From an uncultured Sphaerochaeta sp. (GTDB lineage: Bacteria > Spirochaetota > Spirochaetia > Sphaerochaetales > Sphaerochaetaceae), in the NCBI RefSeq assembly GCF_963666015.1, contig NZ_OY762555.1, positions 3,439,607 to 3,479,818 on the forward strand: a DNA stretch of 40,212 nucleotides, written 5' to 3'. This document shows positions 8,592-16,509 of this stretch, in pieces. Positions within the stretch are counted from its first letter, which is position 1, and every line of letters starts with the position of its first letter. A program made the position numbers and the translations under genes. The notes under the pieces are model-generated. The model was given only the letters and a program-made list of their open reading frames with translations, searched no databases and was not told where the DNA came from.

Positions 8592-9560
8592 CTATTGCTC
8601 TTCACTCCTGTCCGTAGCTGGTGGTGGAGGTGGACTGATTGCATCAATAGCCTTCAAGAGCTCTGGGTCAAGGGTCAGGGATGCAGCCTGTAGGGACTGT
8701 TTCAAGTGCTCTGTATGAGCCGCTCCAATGATCGGGGCGGTAACCTGCTTGTGTGCCATTACCCAAGCCACGGCAAGCGTTGCTTCATTGATGTCCCACT
8801 TGTTGCAAAGCTCTGAGTATTCACGGGCAACTTGCTCGTAGAACTGTCCTCCATAGCGTTTGTTGTAGTTCTGGTTTTCGATCAATCTTCCTGAGGCATT
8901 GGAATAGCCATCCTTGTATCGGCCGGTGAGCAGTCCACCTCCAAGGGGGCTGTAGGTGATGACCCCAAGCCCTTCATATGCAGCCATAGGGAGCAACTCA
9001 ACCTCAGCCATGCGTTTAGCAATGTTGAACATGGGTTGGATGACCGAGATCGGTGCGAACTGGTTCACTGTTGCGATATGAAGCATTCTTTCCACCTGGT
9101 AGGCAGCAAAATTGCTGACGCCCAATGAGAGCACCTTGCCTTCACTGACAAGTCGGTCAACAGCCCTGAGGGTTTCCTCCTCCCTCACGGTCGGATCAAA
9201 ATGATGGAGAAACAGGACATCCACATAGTCAGTATTCAGACGTTTCAGGCTTGCTTCCACTCCCAGTCGGATATGTTTCGCGTTCAAGCCCTTCTCGTTG
9301 ACATCGTCTCCCATTGCGCCATATGTCTTGGTGGTAATAACAACCTTGTCACGTTCTTTTGCGATAAATTCTCCGAGATAACTCTCTGCAACTCCCTTCT
9401 GGTAGACATCGGCACAGTCAAAGAAGTTGATCCCTGCCTCTCTGCAGGTCTTGTACATCTTCTCTGATTCGCTCTTGTCAGCTCTTCCACCGAAGGACAT
9501 GGTCCCAAAGCAGAGCTCAGAAACCTTTATACCGGTTCTCCCTAGTGATTTATATTTCAT
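8592..9560 (-). CDS. Aldo/keto reductase
   Basis: 322 residues, full-length NAD(P)H-dependent aldo/keto reductase (TIM barrel, cytoplasm). The catalytic tetrad is visible: D48, Y53, K78, H119 (contexts FFDCADVY, VITTKTYG, DVLFLHH). The IxGVSNF-type motif is present (LGVSNF), as is a C-terminal cofactor region (PIIGAAHTEHL). The ribosome site GGGAGG lies 5 nt before the ATG. It starts 2 nt after the stop of the ADP-ribosylglycohydrolase-like gene, so the two are co-transcribed. The C-terminus ends in a run of five prolines and a charged tail, which is unusual for the family. Substrate unknown. Confidence 0.9.
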   Translation of the reverse strand: MKYKSLGRTGIKVSELCFGTMSFGGRADKSESEKMYKTCREAGINFFDCADVYQKGVAESYLGEFIAKERDKVVITTKTYGAMGDDVNEKGLNAKHIRLGVEASLKRLNTDYVDVLFLHHFDPTVREEETLRAVDRLVSEGKVLSLGVSNFAAYQVERMLHIATVNQFAPISVIQPMFNIAKRMAEVELLPMAAYEGLGVITYSPLGGGLLTGRYKDGYSNASGRLIENQNYNKRYGGQFYEQVAREYSELCNKWDINEATLAVAWVMAHKQVTAPIIGAAHTEHLKQSLQAASLTLDPELLKAIDAISPPPPPATDRSEEQ

Positions 9561-9562
9561 CG

Positions 9563-10474
9563 TTACCTCCCAAATACTGAAGCGTTCAGCACTCTTTCAC
9601 TCATGGTCAAGGCTAGCCTTTCCATCTTTATCGTTTCTCGCTTGAACAGGGTCTGTTTCTTGATCGCCTGCTCTAGGGCAGAGGAGGCGACAAGTTCATC
9701 AATCCAGTTGTCCGGAAAGAGATCCGGTCCCCAAAGGGCACCCTGCAATGCTCCATACAGGCCACATGATAGGCGAGTATCTCCTCCCATCCTTGCAATG
9801 TCACTCATACCTTCCTCAAAAGAGGGCGCGTGAAGCAGTGTGTGAAACACCAAAAGCAGCGTCTCCTTCAATGTATGGTTTCCGGCAATAACGAGACTGG
9901 GTTTTCTTGCTCTGGAGAGCAATGCAGTTAGTTGTTCATCCAGATTCTTGCCACCACGCGGGGTGAAGAGGTCGTGAACAAGTTTTTCCCCATCAAAGAC
10001 TTCTTCATTGATCAGGAGGTGAAAACAGTGGGCAAGCAGTACTACTGCCTCTTTTTCAAGAGAATCCTCACAGAAAAGGGCTGCCGTAGTGAGGGCGATT
10101 TCCCTGACCTGTTTTTGTTTCAACTCGACACCTGCTATCGCTACGATGACAGAGAGAGGAAGCGCTGCGCGATACTCCTGAAGGGGGAACCCCTCTTCAC
10201 TCTCTTCACGGTAACGATTGACCAATGCATGGAAATGATCGGCATCCAGACCCTGGTTGGACAACAGGCTCATGGAAAGCAGAAGCGGCAAGTCGCTCAC
10301 TTCCCCTGAGATGCCACAGTCACTGCGTAGGTGTTCGAGGGAGAACACCTCTTGTATCGTATCTTGTACTTCTTCTTGGATTGTTTCCCTGGAGAGGCCG
10401 TCACACTGACTGCCGAACCCATCGCCGACAAACAAACCAAGCAGAGCGCCGTTAGCGCGTTCTTGTATATTCAT
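9563..10474 (-). CDS. ADP-ribosylglycohydrolase-family protein with degenerate active site
   Basis: 303 residues. The fold is recognisable from NGALLGLFVGDGFG at the N-terminus, GEVSD in the first metal-site region and GGDTRLSCGLYGALQGALWG in the second. Active relatives have S/T-D-D-T and G-D-T-D-T at these places; here they read S-D-L-P and G-D-T-R-L, so several magnesium ligands are missing. It may bind ADP-ribose or a nucleoside without cleaving it, or have lost function. I start at the ATG at 10474, which begins just before the family's first motif; a GTG at 10501 is also in frame. Neither has a good ribosome site. The gene is coupled to the aldo/keto reductase downstream. Confidence 0.75.
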   Translation of the reverse strand: MNIQERANGALLGLFVGDGFGSQCDGLSRETIQEEVQDTIQEVFSLEHLRSDCGISGEVSDLPLLLSMSLLSNQGLDADHFHALVNRYREESEEGFPLQEYRAALPLSVIVAIAGVELKQKQVREIALTTAALFCEDSLEKEAVVLLAHCFHLLINEEVFDGEKLVHDLFTPRGGKNLDEQLTALLSRARKPSLVIAGNHTLKETLLLVFHTLLHAPSFEEGMSDIARMGGDTRLSCGLYGALQGALWGPDLFPDNWIDELVASSALEQAIKKQTLFKRETIKMERLALTMSERVLNASVFGR

Positions 10475-10756
10475 GATTCTAACAATAGCGTAAGTGCCCA
10501 CAAAAGACGAGTCTCTTTGTGCTTCATATCCCTGTTTTAATCCGGGACAGATAACCAGAGTTTTTCAGATTCCACAAGTGAAGTTGCTACCAATACCAAG
10601 AAATGCCCATACTGCATGGTCATATGAGCTATTTGATTTGCCTTCCAGTCAGTATCCACCGCTATCGGAACAAAGTACAGATAATCATGGATATGCCTAT
10701 TGCAAAGAACAGCCACGCTGTTTTATCAGCGTGGCTGTTTAAGGGGAAGGGTACTG
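10475..10756. other. Intergenic region between the ADP-ribosylglycohydrolase-like gene and the Fe-S aldo/keto reductase
   Basis: About 280 bp without a gene I can support. Several overlapping small plus-strand open frames exist but lack ribosome sites and recognisable content. The right part contains a strong hairpin (10708-10739) that ends the upstream minus-strand gene. The promoter of the ADP-ribosylglycohydrolase-like gene should lie here, but no good pair of boxes was seen. Confidence 0.4.
10708..10739 (-). terminator. Strong hairpin terminator after the Fe-S aldo/keto reductase
   Basis: Perfect 13-bp inverted repeat (arms AACAGCCACGCTG and CAGCGTGGCTGTT) with a 6-nt loop, 17 nt past the stop codon. 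The minus-strand continuation has a short T-rich stretch (TTCTTTG). No converging gene ends nearby, so it serves the minus-strand gene. Confidence 0.75.
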
Positions 10757-11902
10757 CTACTTGCTGTAGTAGGCTACTCGAGCAGTTTCCAGCTCCTCTT
10801 GGACCCGTTTCAGATCGGTAGGGATATCTATATGCTGCGGGCAGAGTGGAATGCATTGACCACACTCCGTGCAGGCAGGCGGACGCTTGTCTGCTTCACT
10901 CTCTTTTTCCCACTGATCCTTGACCACCTCATAGTTGTCGAACATCCGGTACTTGTTCCAGAGCGCAAAGTTCCCGGGAATATCAACTCCGAAGGGGCAG
11001 GGCATGCAGTACTTGCAACCGGTACAGGCATTGCCTATACGGCTTCTCATGCTGTCTCCGATCTCTTTTAGTACTGCTCTTTCTTTCTCGCTCAACGGTT
11101 TGTAGGGAGAAAAGGTTTTCAGATTTTCCCGTACCTGTTCCTCCGTAGACATGCCGCTTAGGATGACCTTCACATTCTGGTGGTCTGCGACCCAGCGTAG
11201 GGCAAAGGATGCTGGAGTGGCATCAGGGTCCAATTCCATCATCTTTCCTTCCAGGTCTGGTGAGAGAGCAGCAAGTGAGCCTCCCTTGATCGGTTCCATC
11301 ACGATTACAGGAATACCAAGTTCTGTACACAGTTCATAGCCCTTGTCTCCAGCCTGCTCTTCAGTGTCCAGGTAGTTGTATTGGATCTGAATGAAATCCC
11401 AGGGGCGAAAGCGGGTGATATACTCAAAATCCTCATAAATGGAGTGGAACGAGAAGCCCAGATATTTGATACGGCCCTTTTTCTGTTCCTCTTCCAGGTA
11501 GGTAACCACACCAAGGTCGACCATCCGGTCAAATGCTTTCTTGTCGATTGCGTGGATTAGATAGAAGTCGATATAGCTCTGTTGCAGTCTTATAAGCTGT
11601 TCGTTGAATATGCGCTTTGCATCATCAATTGAGGTAACCGACCATTGGGGAAGCTTGGTGGCAACGGAGAAGCTGCTTCTGTCCAAGGTAGAGAGGAATT
11701 CTCCTACCAACGGCTCGCTCTCCCCGCCATGATACGGGTAGGCGGTATCAAAATAATTCACCCCGGCTTCATAGGCTTCCTTCATCATAGCCAGTGAACG
11801 CTTTCGGTCAATCTTACCCTCTGGGGTTGTAGGGAAGCGCATGGCGCCAAAGCCAAGAAGGGATGTGTGAATATCAAATTGCTCAAAATACCGTGTTTCC
11901 AT
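10757..11902 (-). CDS. Aldo/keto reductase with C-terminal 2x[4Fe-4S] ferredoxin domain
   Basis: 381 residues. The first ~280 form an aldo/keto reductase barrel (LGFGAMRFP, NYFDTAYPYHGG with the catalytic Asp and Tyr, VATKLPQW with the Lys, FYLIHAID with the His). The C-terminus carries two ferredoxin Cys clusters, CTGCKYCMPCPFGVDIP and CTECGQCIPLCPQHIDIP, for two 4Fe-4S centres. This Fe-S type of aldo/keto reductase is common in anaerobes and probably takes electrons from a ferredoxin-like donor; the substrate is unknown. The frame opens at a TTG at 11908, but the ATG at 11902 has AGAGGAG 7 nt before it and is the likely start. A strong hairpin follows the gene, so it is a single-gene unit. 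Confidence 0.88.
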   Translation of the reverse strand: METRYFEQFDIHTSLLGFGAMRFPTTPEGKIDRKRSLAMMKEAYEAGVNYFDTAYPYHGGESEPLVGEFLSTLDRSSFSVATKLPQWSVTSIDDAKRIFNEQLIRLQQSYIDFYLIHAIDKKAFDRMVDLGVVTYLEEEQKKGRIKYLGFSFHSIYEDFEYITRFRPWDFIQIQYNYLDTEEQAGDKGYELCTELGIPVIVMEPIKGGSLAALSPDLEGKMMELDPDATPASFALRWVADHQNVKVILSGMSTEEQVRENLKTFSPYKPLSEKERAVLKEIGDSMRSRIGNACTGCKYCMPCPFGVDIPGNFALWNKYRMFDNYEVVKDQWEKESEADKRPPACTECGQCIPLCPQHIDIPTDLKRVQEELETARVAYYSK

Positions 11903-11931
11903 GTCCAAACTCCTCTTTTTCTCATGGTACC

Positions 11932-11961
11932 ATATAATTTTTTCTCTGTGTTGCTTCTCAA
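11932..11961 (-). promoter_or_regulatory. Possible promoter of the Fe-S aldo/keto reductase
   Basis: Minus strand: TTGAGA (11956-11961), 18 nt, TTATAT (11932-11937), about 30 nt before the ATG. Confidence 0.4.
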
Positions 11962-11982
11962 TTCATTTTTGTTCCTATCGCC

Positions 11983-12011
11983 TTGCACTCGGTTCCAAGC
12001 AAGTCTATGAT
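11983..12011 (+). promoter_or_regulatory. Possible promoter of the MFS transporter
   Basis: TTGCAC (11983-11988), 17 nt, TATGAT (12006-12011), followed by a short leader with GGGGAG. Confidence 0.45.
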
Positions 12012-12032
12012 AGATAGGGTTTGGGGAGAGCG

Positions 12033-13223
12033 ATGATGATACAGAGAAGATACAGAAGGAATATTCCACTTTCCTATGGGTTCACTGCGTTGATGAACCT
12101 CTCATTTACCCACGGGCTTTGGATGATGTATCTTGCGTCAAAAGGTTTCTCCTTGGTGCAGCTCGGTCTCTTGGAGGCAATCTTCCATGTTACCAGTTTT
12201 CTGATGGAAGTTCCCACAGGTTCGGTTGCCGACATCTGGGGGAGAAAAGTAAGCCGCCTCTCGGGTAGGTTGTTCGGTGCTCTAAGCCTTGCCATCATGT
12301 TTCTTGCCCCTACCTTCCCTCTACAGGTGCTGGGGTTCATCTGCAGTGCATTGGGGTATAATCTCGAGTCCGGGGCAGGGGATGCCTTGCTCTATGACTC
12401 ATTGTTGCTCGATGGGAGGGAGGCTTCCTATTTACAAGTAAAAGGCTTTGATGAACTGCTCTATCAAACATGCTCAGTGGTTGCATTCCTGGTGGGTGGA
12501 TTGCTTGCCACGCTCAATTACGGTTATGCATTCACGCTTACCATCCTGACCAACCTCCTTGCCTTCCTGCTGGCACTATTTTTTAAGGAGCCCGAGATTG
12601 AGAAGGATCCAATAAGTGGACTATTCTCCGGAATCCTGAACTCCTTGAAGACCCAGATTTTCTCCAGCGTGAAGGTATTCAGGGAAACACCTCGTATTGC
12701 CTTCCTAATTGTCTTCAGTGAGTCCTTGTTCGCTTTCATGATCAGTCTCTTCTTCTACTTGCAGAACTTCTGGAGTGATCAAGGGTATCTCCCTGATGCC
12801 ATTGGCTATGCTTATGCAGCCCACGCCTTGTTGGCCGCATTCTTCTCTCTCAATGCCCATCGCATCGAGAGAAAGATCAATGAGAAAGGAATCCTTGTTG
12901 CCTGTCCCATCTTTCTAGCACTCTGCTTGTGGGGGATTGCCCTCACGCCATTCACCATGGCTTTCTATGTCCTTCTTGGTTGTATGGAGGGCTTGTTGGC
13001 TCCTACAATCAGCAGCTATTTGAACAAGCTCATACCCTCCAAGTTCCGGGCTACCATTCTGAGTTTCCAGAGCATGGCATACAGCCTGTTCATGATCATG
13101 ATCTTCCCCTTGGTTGGCCTGATCGGAGGCATCCATTCCCTTTTGCTCTCATTCACCTTGATGGCAATAGCGGCAACACTCTTGGTTTTTGCCTATATCT
13201 GGGTCCTAATACGCAAGCGATAA
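12033..13223 (+). CDS. Major facilitator superfamily transporter
   Basis: 396 residues with about 12 hydrophobic helices. The loop between helices 2 and 3 has the MFS signature-like GSVADIWGRKVSR, so this is a secondary transporter of the inner membrane. The sequence resembles bacterial MFS proteins of unknown substrate (drug or metabolite efflux). The frame opens at a TTG at 12021, but this overlaps the GGGGAG ribosome site. Two adjacent ATGs at 12033 and 12036 fit better, and the second has the better spacing (7 nt). A promoter-like pair lies just upstream. The acyltransferase gene follows 37 nt later on the same strand, with a promoter-like sequence of its own. Confidence 0.82.
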   Translation: MMIQRRYRRNIPLSYGFTALMNLSFTHGLWMMYLASKGFSLVQLGLLEAIFHVTSFLMEVPTGSVADIWGRKVSRLSGRLFGALSLAIMFLAPTFPLQVLGFICSALGYNLESGAGDALLYDSLLLDGREASYLQVKGFDELLYQTCSVVAFLVGGLLATLNYGYAFTLTILTNLLAFLLALFFKEPEIEKDPISGLFSGILNSLKTQIFSSVKVFRETPRIAFLIVFSESLFAFMISLFFYLQNFWSDQGYLPDAIGYAYAAHALLAAFFSLNAHRIERKINEKGILVACPIFLALCLWGIALTPFTMAFYVLLGCMEGLLAPTISSYLNKLIPSKFRATILSFQSMAYSLFMIMIFPLVGLIGGIHSLLLSFTLMAIAATLLVFAYIWVLIRKR

Positions 13224-13225
13224 GC

Positions 13226-13254
13226 TTGGCAGTGGACCCTCTCTCTGCTACTAT
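13226..13254 (+). promoter_or_regulatory. Promoter-like pair directly before the PlsC-type gene
   Basis: TTGGCA (13226-13231), 17 nt, TACTAT (13249-13254). The -10 ends only 6 nt before the ATG at 13261, so a transcript from it would be leaderless or use a later start such as the ATG at 13279. Confidence 0.45.
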
Positions 13255-13260
13255 AGACCA

Positions 13261-13932
13261 ATGAAAATGAGTGAGAGAATGATCAATGCCTTACTGCGTG
13301 CCTTTTTTCGTGTTTGCTTTAAAATTGATCGCAGTGAGTTGAAAAAGGTCCCTATGGAGGGACCGCTTCTGATGATGGTGAACCACACCTCAAACCTAGA
13401 GGGCCCCATGCTCTATGGGTACTTACAGCCAAGGAAGCTCCACGCCATAGCTAAGCAAGAACTTTGGGAAAGCAAATTCATGGCATATCTGATGGAAACC
13501 TGGGGTAGTATCCCAGTGGATCGTGAGAACATGGGACGTGCTACCATGGATGCCTGTTTCAAGGTACTCGACCAAAATCATATCTTGGCCATAGCTCCAG
13601 AGGGCACCCGAAGCAAGGATGGGACACTCCAGAGGGGAAAGGGTGGTGTTGCATTCATCGCCCACAAGAAGAATGCACCCATGATTCCTGTTGCGGTGAT
13701 GGGCTTCGAGAAGACCAAAGCCAATTTGAAGCGCCTAAAAAGAACGGTCATTACAATCAAAGTAGGGAAGCCCTTTGAGATTATCCAGAAGGGTGGTCGC
13801 TTGGACGCAGAAACAAGAGATAAGCTTGGCGATGAGATTATGCTGCACCTTGCTGCCCTGATGCCTGAGGAGAGACGGGGATACTACCAGGGTAAGCCGA
13901 TTGAATTTACCCTTACCCAGACCATTACATAA
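13261..13932 (+). CDS. plsC: 1-acyl-sn-glycerol-3-phosphate acyltransferase (PlsC/LPLAT family)
   Basis: 223 residues. Acylates lysophosphatidic acid in phospholipid synthesis at the inner membrane. Motifs: NHTSNLEGP (catalytic block, with Glu where most family members have Asp in HX4D), GSIPVDRE, and the substrate-binding APEGTRSKDG, then PMIPVAVMG. A hydrophobic N-terminal segment precedes the catalytic domain. The ATG at 13261 lacks a ribosome site and sits at the predicted start of a promoter-like pair; the in-frame ATG at 13279 is an alternative. The 3' end overlaps the convergent second acyltransferase gene by 8 bp. Confidence 0.88.
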   Translation: MKMSERMINALLRAFFRVCFKIDRSELKKVPMEGPLLMMVNHTSNLEGPMLYGYLQPRKLHAIAKQELWESKFMAYLMETWGSIPVDRENMGRATMDACFKVLDQNHILAIAPEGTRSKDGTLQRGKGGVAFIAHKKNAPMIPVAVMGFEKTKANLKRLKRTVITIKVGKPFEIIQKGGRLDAETRDKLGDEIMLHLAALMPEERRGYYQGKPIEFTLTQTIT

Positions 13933-15127
13933 GCATATGTTCCAGCTCCTCACTGCATGCTTGTAGCGCATCACAGACATTGAGGAGTATTTGCTTCTGC
14001 TGTGATTTTCTTCCAAGCGTGGAGAGTGATTCAGCTTTGTAGTACAGAGGCTTTCCCATTTTGAGATATGCTTGTTTTCCACGCGGTGAGAACCGCGTAT
14101 CGATCGTGCCTCCCTGCATTCTGTTCACCAAATCTAGGAGGTTTAAGGCGCTCTCTGCCGCTCTCCCTGTTTGGTATTTGCCTTGCAGATATGCTGGATC
14201 GAGATACTCAAGGAGATCAACAATCTGGTTTTTTACGAGGTACCGTTTTGCATTTTCCTTTTCCTCGAATGAACTATCTCGAATGAAGAGCGTATCACTG
14301 CCTGTGAAGCGAACTCGATAGAGCCTGTCAATGATGGAGCCTTGGGCATCTTGCAGTCCAGCTTCTGCTTCGGCAAGAGAGAGCAATCCTTCACAGATCA
14401 TGTCCCTGCGTTGCGTGAAGGAATAATGGGGATTGTCTTCCAATGAATAGGCCCTTGCTATCTCGCAGAGCATGCTCTCCATGGCATTGATGATTTGCTC
14501 TACAAGTGTATCTCCCTCAACGGTCAGTCCGCTTAGGTGTTCCCACCTTTCCAACAATGAGGATACCCAATCTTCATTGGCGTTTGCATATCGATATCCG
14601 ATCGAAAGGGGGAGGATGGTAACCCCTCCTGCACTCTCCATCGCCCACAGTGCCATGCTCGCAATCCCTGACTGTAATTTCGATACCTGATGCATATGAT
14701 AGGTCACCTGACCTTCTGGTGCCAATGCAAGGGGATACCTGGGTCTGGCTAATTCTTTCCTCAGGTATTGCATCCCTTCCTTGTTTGCACTTCGGTTCTG
14801 CACAGCGATGAAACCTAGGCGGGGAAAAAGGAACTGTGTTGCCCTTCCAGCCCAATAGAGGACATCACGCCCATAAATAAACCGCACATGGCTCTCCTTG
14901 ATGGCGGCAAGCAGAACCGGAGCATCCTCTTTGGCTGTATGACGAAATGCAATAATTACAGGGTAGGGGGATGAGAGAGCTTCCCTCAAGTGTTCCCTAT
15001 GTACGGTGGTTATCCCCTTTACTCCCATTGCGAAATGGAGATACGGACGGATGATCATTCTGCTGAGATGGAATACCGGCTTGCTGAATCGAGGTTCTGG
15101 GAAAGGTGTGGCATTAAGTACTTTCAC
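13925..15127 (-). CDS. LPLAT-superfamily acyltransferase with long C-terminal extension
   Basis: 400 residues. The N-terminal half has acyltransferase motifs: AFRHTAKEDAPVL (an HX4D block) and ALAPEGQVTYH in the place of the EGTR motif. The C-terminal ~200 residues are helical and not recognised. It probably transfers an acyl chain to a lipid or lysolipid, but the acceptor is unknown. The start is a GTG at 15127 with AAGGAGG 4 nt before it. Its GTGA overlaps the stop of the upstream sugar symporter gene, so the two are translationally coupled. It is convergent with plsC, with an 8-bp overlap: two different acyltransferase genes end inside each other. Confidence 0.75.
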   Translation of the reverse strand: MKVLNATPFPEPRFSKPVFHLSRMIIRPYLHFAMGVKGITTVHREHLREALSSPYPVIIAFRHTAKEDAPVLLAAIKESHVRFIYGRDVLYWAGRATQFLFPRLGFIAVQNRSANKEGMQYLRKELARPRYPLALAPEGQVTYHMHQVSKLQSGIASMALWAMESAGGVTILPLSIGYRYANANEDWVSSLLERWEHLSGLTVEGDTLVEQIINAMESMLCEIARAYSLEDNPHYSFTQRRDMICEGLLSLAEAEAGLQDAQGSIIDRLYRVRFTGSDTLFIRDSSFEEKENAKRYLVKNQIVDLLEYLDPAYLQGKYQTGRAAESALNLLDLVNRMQGGTIDTRFSPRGKQAYLKMGKPLYYKAESLSTLGRKSQQKQILLNVCDALQACSEELEHMLM

Positions 15128-16446
15128 CGTACCTCCTTCTTTTCCAGCATCTGCTCATAATATGCTTGGTCGATGGGATATTTTCTTAGAATGAATAAGC
15201 CAAGGAGATACCACAGCAGTGGGAGTGGCCCTGAAACAAGAACAATTCCCTTTATTGCCAGCTCGGTGACCTGTCCGCTCTGATATCCGAAAAGGGCCAA
15301 AACCCAGCCATTGAGCGCCAAGGCGAAGGCTTGGCCGAGTTTGCTGGAGAATGTCCAGAGACTGGAAAAGACTCCCTCCCGTCGTCCGCTCTGGTTTTTG
15401 ATCGAATCATACTCAACCACATCAGGGAGAATTGCATGGGGCATCACATAATGTGTGGAGAGTCCGACACCGGCTGCTCCCATGATGATCACACCGTAGA
15501 CTGGCCCCAAATATTGGCCCAGTAAGCTGAAGGTCAATACGCAAGCACTCATGATTCCCATACCGATCATATAGCACTGTTTCTTGCCAATTTTGTGGGC
15601 TATCCGTACCCAGAAGGGAATGCAGAGCAAACTGAAGGAGAGCAAAGCGATCAAGGCAAGCTGGAAGAGTCCCCCATTGCCAAAGATGTAGGTGAAGTAG
15701 TAGACAAGAGCTCCCTGGACCATGCTGGTGCCGGTAATAAAAAAGGTCCACGGAAGCAAGGCTGAGAGAAATACCTGGTCTTTCAGAACACCGGTGAAGG
15801 TGGAAAAGAAACCTGCCTGTTCCTGGCTCTTGATGGCTTTCGGTTCATGGATTGCAAAAACCGTTGCCATCGTGGAGATGAGCATAACAGCACCCATAAA
15901 GGTCCCCATCATCGACCAACCACGGGGAACCTCTGGAAAGAGATTAACGATGGGCATTACCAGCGCAGCACCAACGAATGTCCCCATGACGGCGAAGCTC
16001 ATCCTGTACCCGGTCAATATGGTGCGCTCATGGTAGTCTTCGGTGAGCTCAGGGAGCAGGGCTACGTAGGGGATGTTTACCAGGGTGTATGCTGTATTGA
16101 GCAGGCAGTAGAGGAACGTAACATAGATGAAAAGCTTCATCTGGCTGGAGAGTTCCACAGGTGTGAAAATAAGTCCCATGCAGAAGAACGAGATGATCGC
16201 CCCAACTACCATGTAAGGGCGTCTTCTCCCATAGCGGGTACGGGTTCTATCAGAGAGGTATCCAGTGATGGGGTCTGTGATGGCATCCCATATTTTCCCG
16301 ATCATCAAAGCCGTTCCTGCAAGGGCAGGAGCGAGGGAGAGTATATCGGTAAAGTAGTAGAGCAAATAGAAGCCGATAATAGTAAAAAATAGGTTTCCCC
16401 CAAGGTCACCTACACCGAACCCTAATTTTGTACGTCTGGTCAGCAT
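15124..16446 (-). CDS. GPH-family sugar:cation symporter (MelB/XynP-like)
   Basis: 440 residues and about 12 membrane helices. It belongs to the glycoside-pentoside-hexuronide:cation symporter family, shown by KLGFGVGDLGGNLFF at the N-terminus and the family loop WDAITDPITGYLSDRTRTRYGRRRPY. It should import an unidentified sugar or glycoside with Na+ or H+. The frame opens 20 codons further upstream, but the ATG at 16446 begins the family's usual N-terminus and follows a GGGAGG site (11 nt). It overlaps the acyltransferase gene by 4 bp and follows the serpin gene by 63 bp. Confidence 0.88.
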   Translation of the reverse strand: MLTRRTKLGFGVGDLGGNLFFTIIGFYLLYYFTDILSLAPALAGTALMIGKIWDAITDPITGYLSDRTRTRYGRRRPYMVVGAIISFFCMGLIFTPVELSSQMKLFIYVTFLYCLLNTAYTLVNIPYVALLPELTEDYHERTILTGYRMSFAVMGTFVGAALVMPIVNLFPEVPRGWSMMGTFMGAVMLISTMATVFAIHEPKAIKSQEQAGFFSTFTGVLKDQVFLSALLPWTFFITGTSMVQGALVYYFTYIFGNGGLFQLALIALLSFSLLCIPFWVRIAHKIGKKQCYMIGMGIMSACVLTFSLLGQYLGPVYGVIIMGAAGVGLSTHYVMPHAILPDVVEYDSIKNQSGRREGVFSSLWTFSSKLGQAFALALNGWVLALFGYQSGQVTELAIKGIVLVSGPLPLLWYLLGLFILRKYPIDQAYYEQMLEKKEVR

Positions 16447-16474
16447 GGGAATGGTATCCTCCCTCTTTGCAATG

Positions 16475-16503
16475 AGTGTACTGTGGCTTCTAGGGATGCA
16501 CAA
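16475..16503 (-). promoter_or_regulatory. Possible promoter of the GPH symporter and acyltransferase
   Basis: Minus strand: TTGTGC (16498-16503), 17 nt, TACACT (16475-16480). The -35 is weak; read-through from the serpin gene is equally possible. Confidence 0.3.
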
Positions 16504-16509
16504 CAAAAA

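Noticed and set aside
10494..10742. Small plus-strand open frames before the hairpin at 10708
   Set aside because: No ribosome site, overlapping alternatives in several frames, and no recognisable sequence.
15847..16392. 181-codon plus-strand frame opposite the sugar symporter
   Set aside because: Antisense shadow of a well-conserved membrane protein gene; composition is typical of a reversed transporter frame.
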